Assembly: GCA_037892765.1 (NCBI GenBank)
Contig: JBBKBW010000033.1
DNA from: Clostridium_AQ sp900552125
GTDB lineage: Bacteria > Bacillota_I > Bacilli_A > Erysipelotrichales > Erysipelotrichaceae
Direction: 5' to 3' (one strand)
Length of the DNA stretch: 32,671 bases
Position 1 is the first letter of the stretch. Every line of letters begins with the position of its first letter. The notes below the pieces were generated by a model. That model saw nothing but the letters and a program-made list of their open reading frames with translations, searched no databases and was not told the origin of the DNA. Below, piece by piece: positions 8,116-14,862 of the stretch. The position numbers and the translations under genes are program-made.

Positions 8116-8547
8116 ATGGAAAAACAATTAAATCAATTATTATCAAATCTAGTAGTAGAGTATCATAAATTACAGAACTTTCATTGGTATGTAAAAGGGA
8201 AAGATTTCTTCCCAGTACATGCAAAATTAGAAGAACTGTATGATTATGTAAATGAAGCAGTAGATGAAGTAGCTGAACATTTATTAATGATTGGTGGAAA
8301 ACCTAAAGCATCTTTGAAGGAATTTTTAGAAGCAGCTTCAATTAAAGAAGCAGAGTCTAAATCTATTGTTTCTAGTGATGTATTTAAGGAAGTACTGAAT
8401 GATTTCGAATTATTATTAAGCGAAGTAAAAGAAATCAAACAGGCTGCTGATCAGAAAGATGAATATGTGATCTCTAGTCTGATGGATGAATACATCAAAC
8501 AGTTTGCGAAATCAATCTGGATGATCAAACAAGTAGTAAGTGAATAA
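8116..8547 (+). CDS. dps: Dps/ferritin-like DNA-protection and iron-storage protein
   Basis: A 143-residue four-helix protein of the Dps/MrgA family, which forms dodecamers that oxidise and store iron with peroxide and can protect DNA. The ferroxidase residues lie at the family spacing: H23 and H35, E39 (where Asp is usual), D50 and E54. The NFHWYVKG segment and the AEHLLMIGGKP loop are typical. There is no basic N-terminal tail, so direct DNA binding through that tail is unlikely. AAGGAGG fixes the start. The gene has its own promoter and a strong terminator, so it is monocistronic. Confidence 0.9.
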   Translation: MEKQLNQLLSNLVVEYHKLQNFHWYVKGKDFFPVHAKLEELYDYVNEAVDEVAEHLLMIGGKPKASLKEFLEAASIKEAESKSIVSSDVFKEVLNDFELLLSEVKEIKQAADQKDEYVISSLMDEYIKQFAKSIWMIKQVVSE

Positions 8548-8549
8548 TT

Positions 8550-8570
8550 AAGCAGGTTCGCCTGCTTTTT
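8550..8570 (+). terminator. Intrinsic terminator of dps
   Basis: Stem AAGCAGG/CCTGCTT (8550-8556 and 8561-8567) with a TTCG tetraloop, followed by a T-rich run. Confidence 0.9.
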
Positions 8571-8593
8571 TCTTTCTCTTTTTTCTGCATATG

Positions 8594-8602
8594 TGATAAA
8601 AT
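8594..8602 (+). promoter_or_regulatory. Extended -10 promoter of the ABC-F gene
   Basis: TGA-TAAAAT at 8594-8602, with GGTGA and ATG (8625) close behind, in the same design as the rsmF promoter. Confidence 0.5.
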
Positions 8603-8624
8603 AAGGCAAGAAAGTGGTGAGATT

Positions 8625-10376
8625 ATGCTGATATCAGTGGAACATCTGAGTAAGCAGCAAAACGTAAAAGAAATCGTAAATGATGTTAGCTTTGCGATTG
8701 AAGATAAAGATAAAATTGCGCTTATTGGAGTAAATGGAACAGGAAAGACTACATTATTGAGGATACTTGCAGGGGTTGAACATTATGACAGCGGTTCAAT
8801 CATTCGTAAAAATGGTCTACGCATCTCTTATTTACCGCAAGATCCAGAATTTGAAGAAAATGAAACAATTTTGTATCAGGTTCTACATATGGACAAGGAT
8901 ATTCAGGAATTTGAGGCAAAAGCTATTTTAGGAAAATTGGGCATTCATGATACTTCTGCTATTGTTTCTAATTTAAGCGGAGGACAGAGAAAACGTGTAG
9001 CCCTTGCAAAAGCTTTATTGAAACCTTGTGATTTATTGATTTTAGATGAGCCTACTAACCATTTAGATAATGAAATGATTGAGTGGCTGGAAAACTATCT
9101 AATTCGTTTTTCTCATGCTATTTTAATGGTAACCCATGATCGATATTTCTTAGAAAGAGTATGTAATACGATGCTAGAAATTGATCGAGGTAAAATTTAT
9201 AGCTATCATGCCAATTATTCATCTTATCTGCAGGAAAAGGCGGAAAGAGAAAGTATTCTTGCGGCTCAAGAGAAAAAAAGACAAAGCATTTTACGAAAAG
9301 AGCTAGCTTGGGTAAGAGCTGGTGTACAGGCAAGAGGTACAAAGAGTAAAGAACGATTAGAACGTTTTCAGAAATTAAGTGAGATGGAATCTGTCAAGGA
9401 ACAAGGCTCTATCGTATTAGATACAGTCGCATCTCGATTAGGAAAGAAAACGATTGAAATTGAACACATTTCTAAAAGTTATGGAGAACATGTTTTATTC
9501 CAGGATTTTAGTTATTACATGACAAGAAATGATCGTATAGGAATCATAGGCCCTAATGGCTGTGGAAAAAGTACTCTATTAAAAATTCTAGCAAAGGATT
9601 TAGAACCAGATTCAGGTATGGTAATCCATGGGGATACTGTAAAAATAGCTTATTTTCGCCAAGGCTGTGAAGAAATGGATTTATCGAAAAAAGTTATTGA
9701 ATATATAACAGACACAAAAAATGAAATTAAAACACTAGAGGGAACTTATAGTGCATCACAGATGCTGGAACGTTTTTTGTTTGATTCTAAAATGCAGTAT
9801 ACACCAATTGGAAGATTATCTGGAGGAGAGCGCAGACGTTTATATCTATTAAAGGTATTAATGCAGGAGCCAAATATTTTATTCCTAGATGAACCAACAA
9901 ATGATTTAGATATTGCGACACTTCAGATATTAGAAGACTATCTAGATAATTTCCCTGGAGCAGTAATCGTAGTATCTCATGATCGCTATTTCTTAGATCG
10001 TATTTGCGATAAACTATTTGTATTTCAAAATGGAAGCATCAACCAGTTTATTGGCGGATATAGTGCGCTGATGGAACTAGGTAAACAGGAGAAAGAAGTA
10101 AAAGAAAAGAAAAAAGGCACAAAAGTTCAAGTAATTCCTCGTATGACAAGTAAAGAAAAACAGGAATTAGAAGAAATGGAAGAAAAGACTTCATCTTTAA
10201 GTGAACAGTTAGAACTACTTGATGAAGAAATGAATCAGGCCGGTGATGATTTCACATTAATTCAAGAACTAGCTGATAAAAGAGCAGTGATGGAAAAAGA
10301 ACTAGAAGCATTAATGGAGCGGTGGCTTTATTTAGAAGAAAAGAAAGAGGAAATTGAAGAAGCTAAGCGTAAGTAA
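8625..10376 (+). CDS. uup: ABC-F ATPase, Uup-like
   Basis: A 583-residue soluble protein with two ABC ATPase domains and no membrane segment, as in ABC-F proteins that act on ribosomes. Domain 1 has GVNGTGKTT, LSGGQRKR and LILDEPTNHLD. The linker carries the Uup-type ELAWVRAGVQARGTKSKER block. Domain 2 has GPNGCGKST, RLSGGERRR and FLDEPTNDLD. The C-terminus (about 515-583) is a Glu/Lys-rich coiled coil, also Uup-like. E. coli Uup affects transposon excision and interacts with DNA and ribosomes. The exact role here is inferred by family only. An antibiotic-resistance ABC-F is less likely given the linker and tail. Ung follows after 13 bases. Confidence 0.85.
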   Translation: MLISVEHLSKQQNVKEIVNDVSFAIEDKDKIALIGVNGTGKTTLLRILAGVEHYDSGSIIRKNGLRISYLPQDPEFEENETILYQVLHMDKDIQEFEAKAILGKLGIHDTSAIVSNLSGGQRKRVALAKALLKPCDLLILDEPTNHLDNEMIEWLENYLIRFSHAILMVTHDRYFLERVCNTMLEIDRGKIYSYHANYSSYLQEKAERESILAAQEKKRQSILRKELAWVRAGVQARGTKSKERLERFQKLSEMESVKEQGSIVLDTVASRLGKKTIEIEHISKSYGEHVLFQDFSYYMTRNDRIGIIGPNGCGKSTLLKILAKDLEPDSGMVIHGDTVKIAYFRQGCEEMDLSKKVIEYITDTKNEIKTLEGTYSASQMLERFLFDSKMQYTPIGRLSGGERRRLYLLKVLMQEPNILFLDEPTNDLDIATLQILEDYLDNFPGAVIVVSHDRYFLDRICDKLFVFQNGSINQFIGGYSALMELGKQEKEVKEKKKGTKVQVIPRMTSKEKQELEEMEEKTSSLSEQLELLDEEMNQAGDDFTLIQELADKRAVMEKELEALMERWLYLEEKKEEIEEAKRK

Positions 10377-10389
10377 GGGAGTGTAGTGT

Positions 10390-11058
10390 ATGGTACATAT
10401 TGGAAATGATTGGGATAGTATTTTAAAAGATGAATTTGAGAAAGAGTACTATCAAAAACTAAGGGTATTTCTTGCCAGAGAATATAAAACGCAGACAATC
10501 TATCCAGATATGTATGATATCTTTAATGCACTACGCTATACGGCCTATCAAGATGTAAAAGTTGTTATTTTAGGGCAGGATCCATACCACGGCCCTAATC
10601 AGGCACATGGATTAAGTTTCTCTGTGAAAAAAGGAGTTACACCGCCGCCATCTTTACAAAATATATTCTTAGAATTGCATAATGATATAGGTTGTCAGAT
10701 TCCAGCTCATGGAGAACTTACTAAATGGGCAAATCAAGGAGTACTGCTGTTGAATAGCGTGCTTACTGTACGTCGAGGCAAACCAAATTCTCATCAAGGT
10801 ATGGGATGGGAAATTCTAACAGATGAAATCATTAGTAAGCTAAATGAGAGAAGAGAGCCTATTGTATTTCTTTTATGGGGACGCTATGCGAAAGAGAAAG
10901 CATCAAAAATTACAAATCCTCAACATCTAGTACTTACTAGTTCACATCCTAGTCCATATAGTGCATCTTATGGGTTTCTTGGATGCCGTCATTTCTCTAA
11001 GACAAATGCCTTTCTAAAAGAACATGGAATAGCTCCGATTGATTGGCAGATTGAATAA
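10390..11058 (+). CDS. ung: Uracil-DNA glycosylase (family 1)
   Basis: Removes uracil from DNA as the first step of base-excision repair. The 222-residue protein is of normal family-1 length and has the water-activating GQDPYHG motif (Asp64), PPSLQNIFLE, LLLNSVLTV (uracil-binding Asn) and the DNA-intercalation motif HPSPYSA. The start has GGGAG upstream. It lies 13 bases after the ABC-F gene on the same strand, so the two are probably cotranscribed. Confidence 0.96.
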   Translation: MVHIGNDWDSILKDEFEKEYYQKLRVFLAREYKTQTIYPDMYDIFNALRYTAYQDVKVVILGQDPYHGPNQAHGLSFSVKKGVTPPPSLQNIFLELHNDIGCQIPAHGELTKWANQGVLLLNSVLTVRRGKPNSHQGMGWEILTDEIISKLNERREPIVFLLWGRYAKEKASKITNPQHLVLTSSHPSPYSASYGFLGCRHFSKTNAFLKEHGIAPIDWQIE

Positions 11059-11176
11059 TTTGATAGTAATAAAATGAGCATATCATAATTAAGAGCATTT
11101 GTAGTTCCTTGTACGAAGAATTTGCAGCATATCATGGCAGTTTCTATCATATTTATAATGTTATTCTAAATTAATA

Positions 11177-11207
11177 AACAAGGCCCCTCTTTTGTAGGGA
11201 CCTTGTT
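11177..11207. terminator. Bidirectional terminator between ung and flavin reductase
   Basis: AACAAGG-C-CCCT (11177-11188) pairs with AGGG-A-CCTTGTT (11196-11207) with one mismatch. T-rich sequence follows on both strands. It lies 119 bases past ung and 13 bases past the minus-strand stop. Confidence 0.75.
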
Positions 11208-11219
11208 GTTTTATCAATA

Positions 11220-11786
11220 TTATTTTTTTAGTTGTAATCCGTCTTTAAATGCTTCGCCAACACGCTCAGATACTCTATAGTATCCATGAGTATACGGATC
11301 AAAAGCGATAGCATTTACTAAATACATATCTACCTTGTCATTAACCATTACACTTTCATCTGCTGTGATATTTACCACTTTACCTATAACACCACACCCA
11401 TATTCGTTATCCTGATATTCAATGAATTCACATTCTAAGCAAAGAGGAAATTCATTGATTACAGGTGCATTTACTGTATCAGCTTTACTTGCGGTTAATC
11501 CACTGTTTTCAAATTTATTTGAAGTGTTATTTCCTGATACTACACCAAAGTAATCTGCTTCAACAACATGGGCTGCATCAGCAATACTTACTGTGAAAGC
11601 ACCAGTTGCCTTAATGTTTTTTACTGTTTTATGTGTTTCTGTTAAATTAAGGGCAACTATACCTCTTTCTTGCATCGTACCCCATGCAGCATTCATGACA
11701 TTAATACTGCCATCTTCGTTGTAGGTTGCTACCATCAAAACCGGCATTGGAAAAATACCTTCTGTTAAGTTAAGTTTCTTTCTCAT
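11220..11786 (-). CDS. Flavin reductase / flavoredoxin-like FMN-binding protein
   Basis: A 188-residue protein of the flavin-reductase-like split-barrel family that binds FMN and passes electrons. Recognisable parts are the N-terminal FPMPVLMVATYNEDGSINVMNAAWG strand-turn region, a NLTETHKTVKNIKATGAFTVSIA segment and the ADYFGVVSG loop. Its redox partner is unknown. It is transcribed divergently from an HxlR regulator, the arrangement usual when the regulator controls a stress-induced oxidoreductase. GAGG lies ten bases before the ATG. The nested palindrome at 11809-11842 falls in its promoter/leader. Confidence 0.85.
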   Translation of the reverse strand: MRKKLNLTEGIFPMPVLMVATYNEDGSINVMNAAWGTMQERGIVALNLTETHKTVKNIKATGAFTVSIADAAHVVEADYFGVVSGNNTSNKFENSGLTASKADTVNAPVINEFPLCLECEFIEYQDNEYGCGVIGKVVNITADESVMVNDKVDMYLVNAIAFDPYTHGYYRVSERVGEAFKDGLQLKK

Positions 11787-11808
11787 AGTGTTTATACCTC
11801 ACTTTCTA

Positions 11809-11842
11809 ATATATGATTGACAAGATGTCATCCTTCATATAT
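11809..11842. promoter_or_regulatory. Nested palindrome upstream of flavin reductase
   Basis: Outer inverted repeat ATATATGA (11809-11816) and TCATATAT (11835-11842) enclose an inner perfect repeat TGACA-AGA-TGTCA (11818-11830). It lies 23 bases upstream of the flavin reductase start and is a candidate operator or mRNA hairpin. Confidence 0.5.
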
Positions 11843-11871
11843 GATTTTAGCAAGTAATAGTAAAAATACAA

Positions 11872-11898
11872 GTACTATCAAATATAATAGGTACTATC
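11872..11898 (+). promoter_or_regulatory. HxlR promoter with direct-repeat operator
   Basis: GTACTATC occurs at 11872-11879 and again at 11891-11898, flanking a perfect -10 TATAAT (11883-11888). The partial mirror TAGTA lies just upstream (11858-11862). TAGTA/TACTA-type sites are known for HxlR-family regulators, so autoregulation is likely. Confidence 0.55.
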
Positions 11899-11915
11899 TT
11901 TAAGGAGAGTGTAAT

Positions 11916-12248
11916 ATGATAAGAAAATATATTGAAAATGCAAATTTTGAAGAAACCGGATTTAGCTACACATTATCTCTTATATCAGGTAAGCATAAAA
12001 TGGTTATTCTATATTGCCTGATGGAATTTGAAGTTGTGCGTTTTAATCAATTGAAGCGTTATTTGAAAAATGTAACAGATAAAACACTCAGTAACAATTT
12101 AAAGGAGCTGGAAGCAGATCATCTGATTATTAGAAAAGAGTATCCTCAAATACCACCGAAAGTTGAATATAGCTTAAGTGATAGAGGCAAGTCCTTGATG
12201 CAAGTTTTAGATCAACTGTGTGTCTGGGGAGAAAATAATAGGGAATAG
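11916..12248 (+). CDS. HxlR family winged-helix transcriptional regulator
   Basis: A 110-residue winged-helix regulator. The family signature is clear: SLISGKHKMVILYCLMEFEVVRFNQLKR, then VTDKTLSNNLKELEADHLI (recognition helix) and the wing PPKVEYSLSDRGKSL. The family usually has one or two redox- or quinone-sensing cysteines. Here a Cys is present in ILYCL and in QLCVWG, but not at the extreme N-terminus as in YodB. It probably controls the divergent flavin reductase and itself through the GTACTATC repeats. AAGGAG sets the start. Confidence 0.88.
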   Translation: MIRKYIENANFEETGFSYTLSLISGKHKMVILYCLMEFEVVRFNQLKRYLKNVTDKTLSNNLKELEADHLIIRKEYPQIPPKVEYSLSDRGKSLMQVLDQLCVWGENNRE

Positions 12249-12537
12249 GATTATTTGAAAATAGTTGTGTGGTTCAACACATGAAATTGATGAAGCAAGA
12301 TTGGTAGGCTTACTCATGATTTCATCCCATAGAATTTTCCCTCAACATATCTAACGATAATACTTTTCTTTATCAGATAATTTAAATTATCATTATAGAA
12401 TCTTTTATAAATCGCCAATGACATCAAGAGAATCAAATCTTAATTATATTATGAGATAATATACCTTATAAGCTAGAGTTAGAGAGAAAGATTGAATAAT
12501 AAAAAAGAAAAGTAAATAAAATAATTATTTTCAATAA

Positions 12538-12754
12538 GTAGGAGATGTTTTTGAAGAAATGTGGTCTGAAATTATGCAGAAGAAAAGATTTAAAATCAAA
12601 ACACCATCAAAATTTCTAAAAGATAATAAATATCCAAACGAAGTGTAATATTAAAGATTTTGCAGTTGCACTTGGAATAAATATAGATAATAACATTGTA
12701 AGCATAGTATCTCCAAAAGAAAATTTTAGCATGCTGCCTATGCATTATAGCTAA
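12538..12754 (+). pseudogene. Frameshifted gene remnant of unknown family
   Basis: Two open pieces in different frames read on into each other. The first, ending at the stop at 12646-12648, reads EEMWSEIMQKKRFKIKTPSK then FLKDNKYPNEV. The second, in the next frame, ends at 12754 and reads IKDFAVALGINIDNN then IVSIVSPKENFSMLPMHYS. Both look protein-like in composition and join at about 12640, consistent with one indel in a short gene. I do not recognise the family. Confidence 0.35.
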
Positions 12755-12831
12755 AAGTTCCACAAGGAAAGAACATTGGTTTAATTTCTTGTAAATTGAT
12801 ATATTAAAGTTCATAACAGTTTAGTGAGTTT

Positions 12832-12875
12832 AGCAACTCCTAGTTGCTTGTATCATATATTTAAAATGCTATTAT
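12832..12875 (+). promoter_or_regulatory. Promoter and palindromic operator of the XRE/zinc-ribbon gene
   Basis: -35 TTGTAT (12848-12853), 16-bp spacer, -10 TATTAT (12870-12875). A perfect palindrome AGCAACT-CCT-AGTTGCT (12832-12848) abuts the -35 and is a good candidate site for autoregulation by the XRE protein. Confidence 0.6.
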
Positions 12876-12894
12876 ATTTATGAGGTGATAGTTT

Positions 12895-13344
12895 ATGCAA
12901 ACAAAAGAAGTGTTATTTGAACTAAGAAAAAAATATGGTTTATCTCAAGATGAACTCGCAGAAAAAGTATATGTGACTAGACAAGCAGTGTCTCGATGGG
13001 AAAATGGAGAAACTATACCTAATACAGAAACATTAAAATTACTGTCAAATCTATTTGATGTTTCCATAAACACACTGTTAGGTTCTCCAAGAAAGCTTAT
13101 ATGTCAATGTTGTGGTATGCCACTAGATGATTCAACTATTAGTAAAGAGATTGATGGTACGTTCAATGAAAATTATTGCAAGTGGTGTTATGTTGATGGA
13201 AAATTTACTTATTCCAACATGGAAGATTTAATTTGTTACTGCTCAGAACATATGTCAAACGAAAGCTGGTCGCCAGAGCAAGTACGAATTTACATGGAAG
13301 ATTTATTACCAACATTAAAATATTGGAATATTAACAGAAAATAA
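12895..13344 (+). CDS. XRE-family regulator with C-terminal zinc ribbon
   Basis: A 149-residue two-domain protein. Residues 1-62 are a Cro/CI helix-turn-helix (LRKKYGLSQDELAEKVYVTR then QAVSRWENG and ETLKLLSNLFDVSINTLLG). Residues about 68-149 are a Cys-rich domain of the Zn_ribbon_2 type: CQCCGMPLDD, then NYCKWCYVDGKFTY, then a helical tail CYCSEHM with WSPEQVR. The ribbon alone occurs as a small protein in many Bacillota, and the fusion to an HTH suggests a metal- or redox-responsive regulator. GAGGTGAT gives the start. A perfect palindrome overlaps its promoter. Confidence 0.8.
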   Translation: MQTKEVLFELRKKYGLSQDELAEKVYVTRQAVSRWENGETIPNTETLKLLSNLFDVSINTLLGSPRKLICQCCGMPLDDSTISKEIDGTFNENYCKWCYVDGKFTYSNMEDLICYCSEHMSNESWSPEQVRIYMEDLLPTLKYWNINRK

Positions 13345-13509
13345 AGATTTATAATTTCTTAAGACATATAGTAACAAAAATGTTGCGAAGAAATTAAGAG
13401 TCTTTAAACATTATATTAAGTTAAGTGGACAAATTGCCAATATACGTTGTTTGTCAGTATCTCTCTTCACAATATATAATTTAACCACCAGATGCAAGGT
13501 TTCTGTAAA

Positions 13510-13599
13510 ATGAAATTCAATGAAAAGCTTTTATCTATACAGAAAAAGAATGAATTATCTCAAAAGCAGAAAAAAATGACAATTCTTATAGAAGAATGA
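13510..13599 (+). pseudogene. Truncated XRE-family regulator
   Basis: 29 codons reading MKFNEKLLSIQKKNELSQKQ followed by nine residues and a stop. The start matches the first helix and turn of Cro/CI-type regulators, which normally continue for another 40 or more residues. The recognition helix is gone, so this is a 5' fragment. It lies just before a small membrane-protein gene, the order in which such regulators often control their neighbours. Confidence 0.6.
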
Positions 13600-13605
13600 T
13601 ATAAT
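13576..13605 (+). promoter_or_regulatory. Promoter inside the regulator fragment
   Basis: -35 ATGACA (13576-13581), 18-bp spacer, extended -10 TGA-TATAAT (13597-13605). It would drive the gene at 13671. Confidence 0.5.
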
Positions 13606-13617
13606 GAACGTAAAGAT

Positions 13618-13653
13618 AAACCGGAATCTTTCTAAATAAAGTGGTTTCGGTTT
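13618..13653 (+). other. Leader hairpin before the small membrane-protein gene
   Basis: An 11-bp stem with two G-U pairs (13618-13628 with 13643-13653) and a 14-base loop, between the promoter and the start codon. It is followed by only four T residues, so it may be a weak attenuator or the end of the decayed upstream unit. Confidence 0.35.
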
Positions 13654-13670
13654 TGAGAGGAGATATAGGT

Positions 13671-13880
13671 ATGAAATATGTTATTAGGTTTTTTCAGGCT
13701 TCTATACTTTTAGGTGGAGTAGAGTTTATGGTAATGTTGCTTTTTGGAGATTTAACAGAAAGTGTTAAGCCAGCCGTATTCGGGGCAGTACTTGCTAGTC
13801 TTATTATATCTGGAGTACTTGGTATAATTGACAAAAAATTAGTAAGTAAAAGAAACAGGATGTTAGGTGTTTTATCCTGA
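13671..13880 (+). CDS. Small two-helix membrane protein
   Basis: A 69-residue protein with two hydrophobic segments (about residues 5-26 and 32-52) joined by a short acidic loop (FGDLTESVKP), then a basic tail. The ATG at 13671 is chosen because GGAG lies eight bases upstream, while an earlier in-frame GTG lacks one. No family was recognised with confidence. It sits between a truncated regulator and a bPH-domain membrane protein, an arrangement like small regulator/membrane-protein cassettes of Bacillota. Confidence 0.5.
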   Translation: MKYVIRFFQASILLGGVEFMVMLLFGDLTESVKPAVFGAVLASLIISGVLGIIDKKLVSKRNRMLGVLS

Positions 13881-13981
13881 TAATATTGAAAAAATACATC
13901 AGAAAATATAAGTCAGTACGGCAGATATCAAATCTTAGTTTGTGCAGTAAGCGATAAATTGGAATTTTGTAAGGTGAAATT

Positions 13982-14398
13982 ATGAGATTTAAAGGAAAAA
14001 TTTCTAAATGGTTTTATGGCATTATGATATTTGCGGCAGTAATTCTTATCCCGCTTGTTATATTAGCTATTAAGGATGAGAAAATGCTTGTAATGGTTGT
14101 TGTTTTAGGAGTATTTGCTTTAATAGAGACGTTTTGCTTTTCTATAATATTTCACAATTTTGTAGAATTAAATGAAGATAGTCTGCTTATTGCTTTTGGA
14201 TTTGTTAAGGTCCATATACTATACAGCGATATAGAAAAAATCAGTGAAACAAAAGACTCTTCGTCCGCTTTGGCAGCGTCATTTGATAGAGTTAAAATTC
14301 AAACAAAGAATGGAAAAATCGTGATGATTTCTTTATATAACAAACAGGAGTTTTATAAAGAAATGCAAAAGAAAAATGCAGATATTAGAATTATCTAA
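13982..14398 (+). CDS. Membrane protein with bacterial PH-like domain
   Basis: A 138-residue protein with two membrane helices (about 10-31 and 36-57) followed by a beta-rich domain of the bacterial PH type (bPH_4/YyaB-like). That domain is seen in FVELNEDSLLIAFGFVKVHI, YSDIEKISET and VKIQTKNGKIVMISL. The domain should face the cytoplasm. Function is unknown. AAGGTGA precedes the ATG. It follows the small membrane protein by 101 bases. Confidence 0.65.
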   Translation: MRFKGKISKWFYGIMIFAAVILIPLVILAIKDEKMLVMVVVLGVFALIETFCFSIIFHNFVELNEDSLLIAFGFVKVHILYSDIEKISETKDSSSALAASFDRVKIQTKNGKIVMISLYNKQEFYKEMQKKNADIRII

Positions 14399-14399
14399 A

Positions 14400-14529
14400 T
14401 TTCAGTTTATAGAATAGATTGGCTAAAAATCTCATGAAACGACGTAGTGGCTAAGTTACTTTGGCGGTTAGACGAGTGTTAGCGAGCCTAAGCACCTGAT
14501 ATCTAACAAGGAGGTGCATGAAACTGAAA
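14400..14529. other. GC-richer structured block bounded by 9-bp inverted repeats
   Basis: TTTCAGTTT (14400-14408) and AAACTGAAA (14521-14529) enclose about 112 bases with visibly higher GC than the surroundings. Inside are hairpins AGATT/AATCT (14416-14432), GTGTTAG/CTAA(G)CAC (14476-14495) and GCACCT/AGGTGC (14492-14517). The last of these would hide the GGAGGTG before an ATG at 14518 that opens only a 10-codon frame. CATGAAAC occurs twice (14433 and 14517). No family recognised. It could be a structured RNA or the relic end of a mobile element. Confidence 0.45.
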
Positions 14530-14745
14530 ACAATATTCCGCAAGGCATAAAAAGCCTTTGTTTATGCACTGTAACAGCATTTTAAGAATATGATTTAAAT
14601 TCACCATATAAGCTGTATACTTTATATCTGAGGATAGTTGTGGTTGTAGGATTTATTGCACATTTACTATTTCCTGATATAGAATGGCTTTGGAAAAGAA
14701 TGTAAGTATGTAGAATAATTCCTATATTATTCTATAAAAAATCTT
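14530..14745. other. Decayed intergenic stretch
   Basis: Between the structured block and the MATE promoter. It contains two mutually exclusive small hairpins, AAGGC/GCCTT (14542-14558) and GCATAAA/TTTATGC (14545-14567), and the membrane-protein fragment listed at 14586-14705. Confidence 0.4.
14586..14705 (+). pseudogene. C-terminal fragment of a small membrane protein
   Basis: A 39-codon open stretch after an in-frame stop and without a start codon. It reads YDLNSPYKLYTLYLR, then the hydrophobic IVVVVGFIAHLLFP and the tail DIEWLWKRM before the stop. The composition is that of the end of a membrane protein. No RBS is visible, so it is treated as a remnant. Confidence 0.3.
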
Positions 14746-14774
14746 TTGAAAAATTTAGAAAAATTCAGTATAAT
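14746..14774 (+). promoter_or_regulatory. Promoter of the MATE operon
   Basis: -35 TTGAAA (14746-14751), 17-bp spacer, perfect -10 TATAAT (14769-14774). The transcript would start near 14781, only a few bases before the first leader hairpin, leaving a leader of about 148 bases. Confidence 0.75.
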
Positions 14775-14784
14775 AATGATACAA

Positions 14785-14831
14785 CGTGTAGCCGTTATGC
14801 GTAATTCCAGTTGCGTGTAGGCTACTTTTTT
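14785..14831 (+). promoter_or_regulatory. Leader RNA motif copy 1, guanidine-IV (mepA-motif) riboswitch candidate with terminator
   Basis: GTAGCC (14788-14793) pairs with GGCTAC (14820-14825), directly followed by six T residues, so the outer stem is an intrinsic terminator. The enclosed loop holds TGCGTAATTCCAG (14798-14810), a block repeated almost exactly in copy 2, with a possible inner stem CGTAA/TTGCG. The position before a MATE exporter and the terminator-linked architecture fit the guanidine-IV (mepA) class, in which guanidine turns transcription on. The class name is from memory of the family and was not verified by a covariance model. Confidence 0.6.
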
Positions 14832-14862
14832 ATTTGGTTATTAAGTAGTTATATATGAAAAG

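Larger units (their letters stand above)
12249..12894. other. Non-coding and decayed interval
   Basis: Very AT-rich stretch of about 645 bases without an intact gene. It holds a perfect 16-bp palindrome GATAATTTAAATTATC (12376-12391), a frame-disrupted gene remnant (12538-12754) and the promoter/operator of the next gene (12832-12875). Nothing recognisable was seen in 12249-12375. Confidence 0.6.
13345..13670. other. Intergenic stretch with regulator fragment
   Basis: 326 bases without an intact gene. It contains the truncated XRE fragment at 13510-13599, the promoter at 13576-13605 and a leader hairpin at 13618-13653. Nothing recognised in 13345-13509. Confidence 0.5.

Noticed and set aside
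12376..12391. 16-bp AT palindrome as a terminator or origin
   Set aside because: It has no GC pairs except at the ends and no T-run or gene context. AT-rich palindromes are expected by chance in this base composition.
12596..12814. Minus-strand 72-residue frame
   Set aside because: It has no family features and lies opposite a remnant with protein-like plus-strand frames.
14777..14820. Leader peptide MIQRVAVMRNSSCV as an antibiotic-type attenuator
   Set aside because: It would begin before or at the expected transcript start, has no ribosome site, and its bases are better explained by the repeated RNA core.
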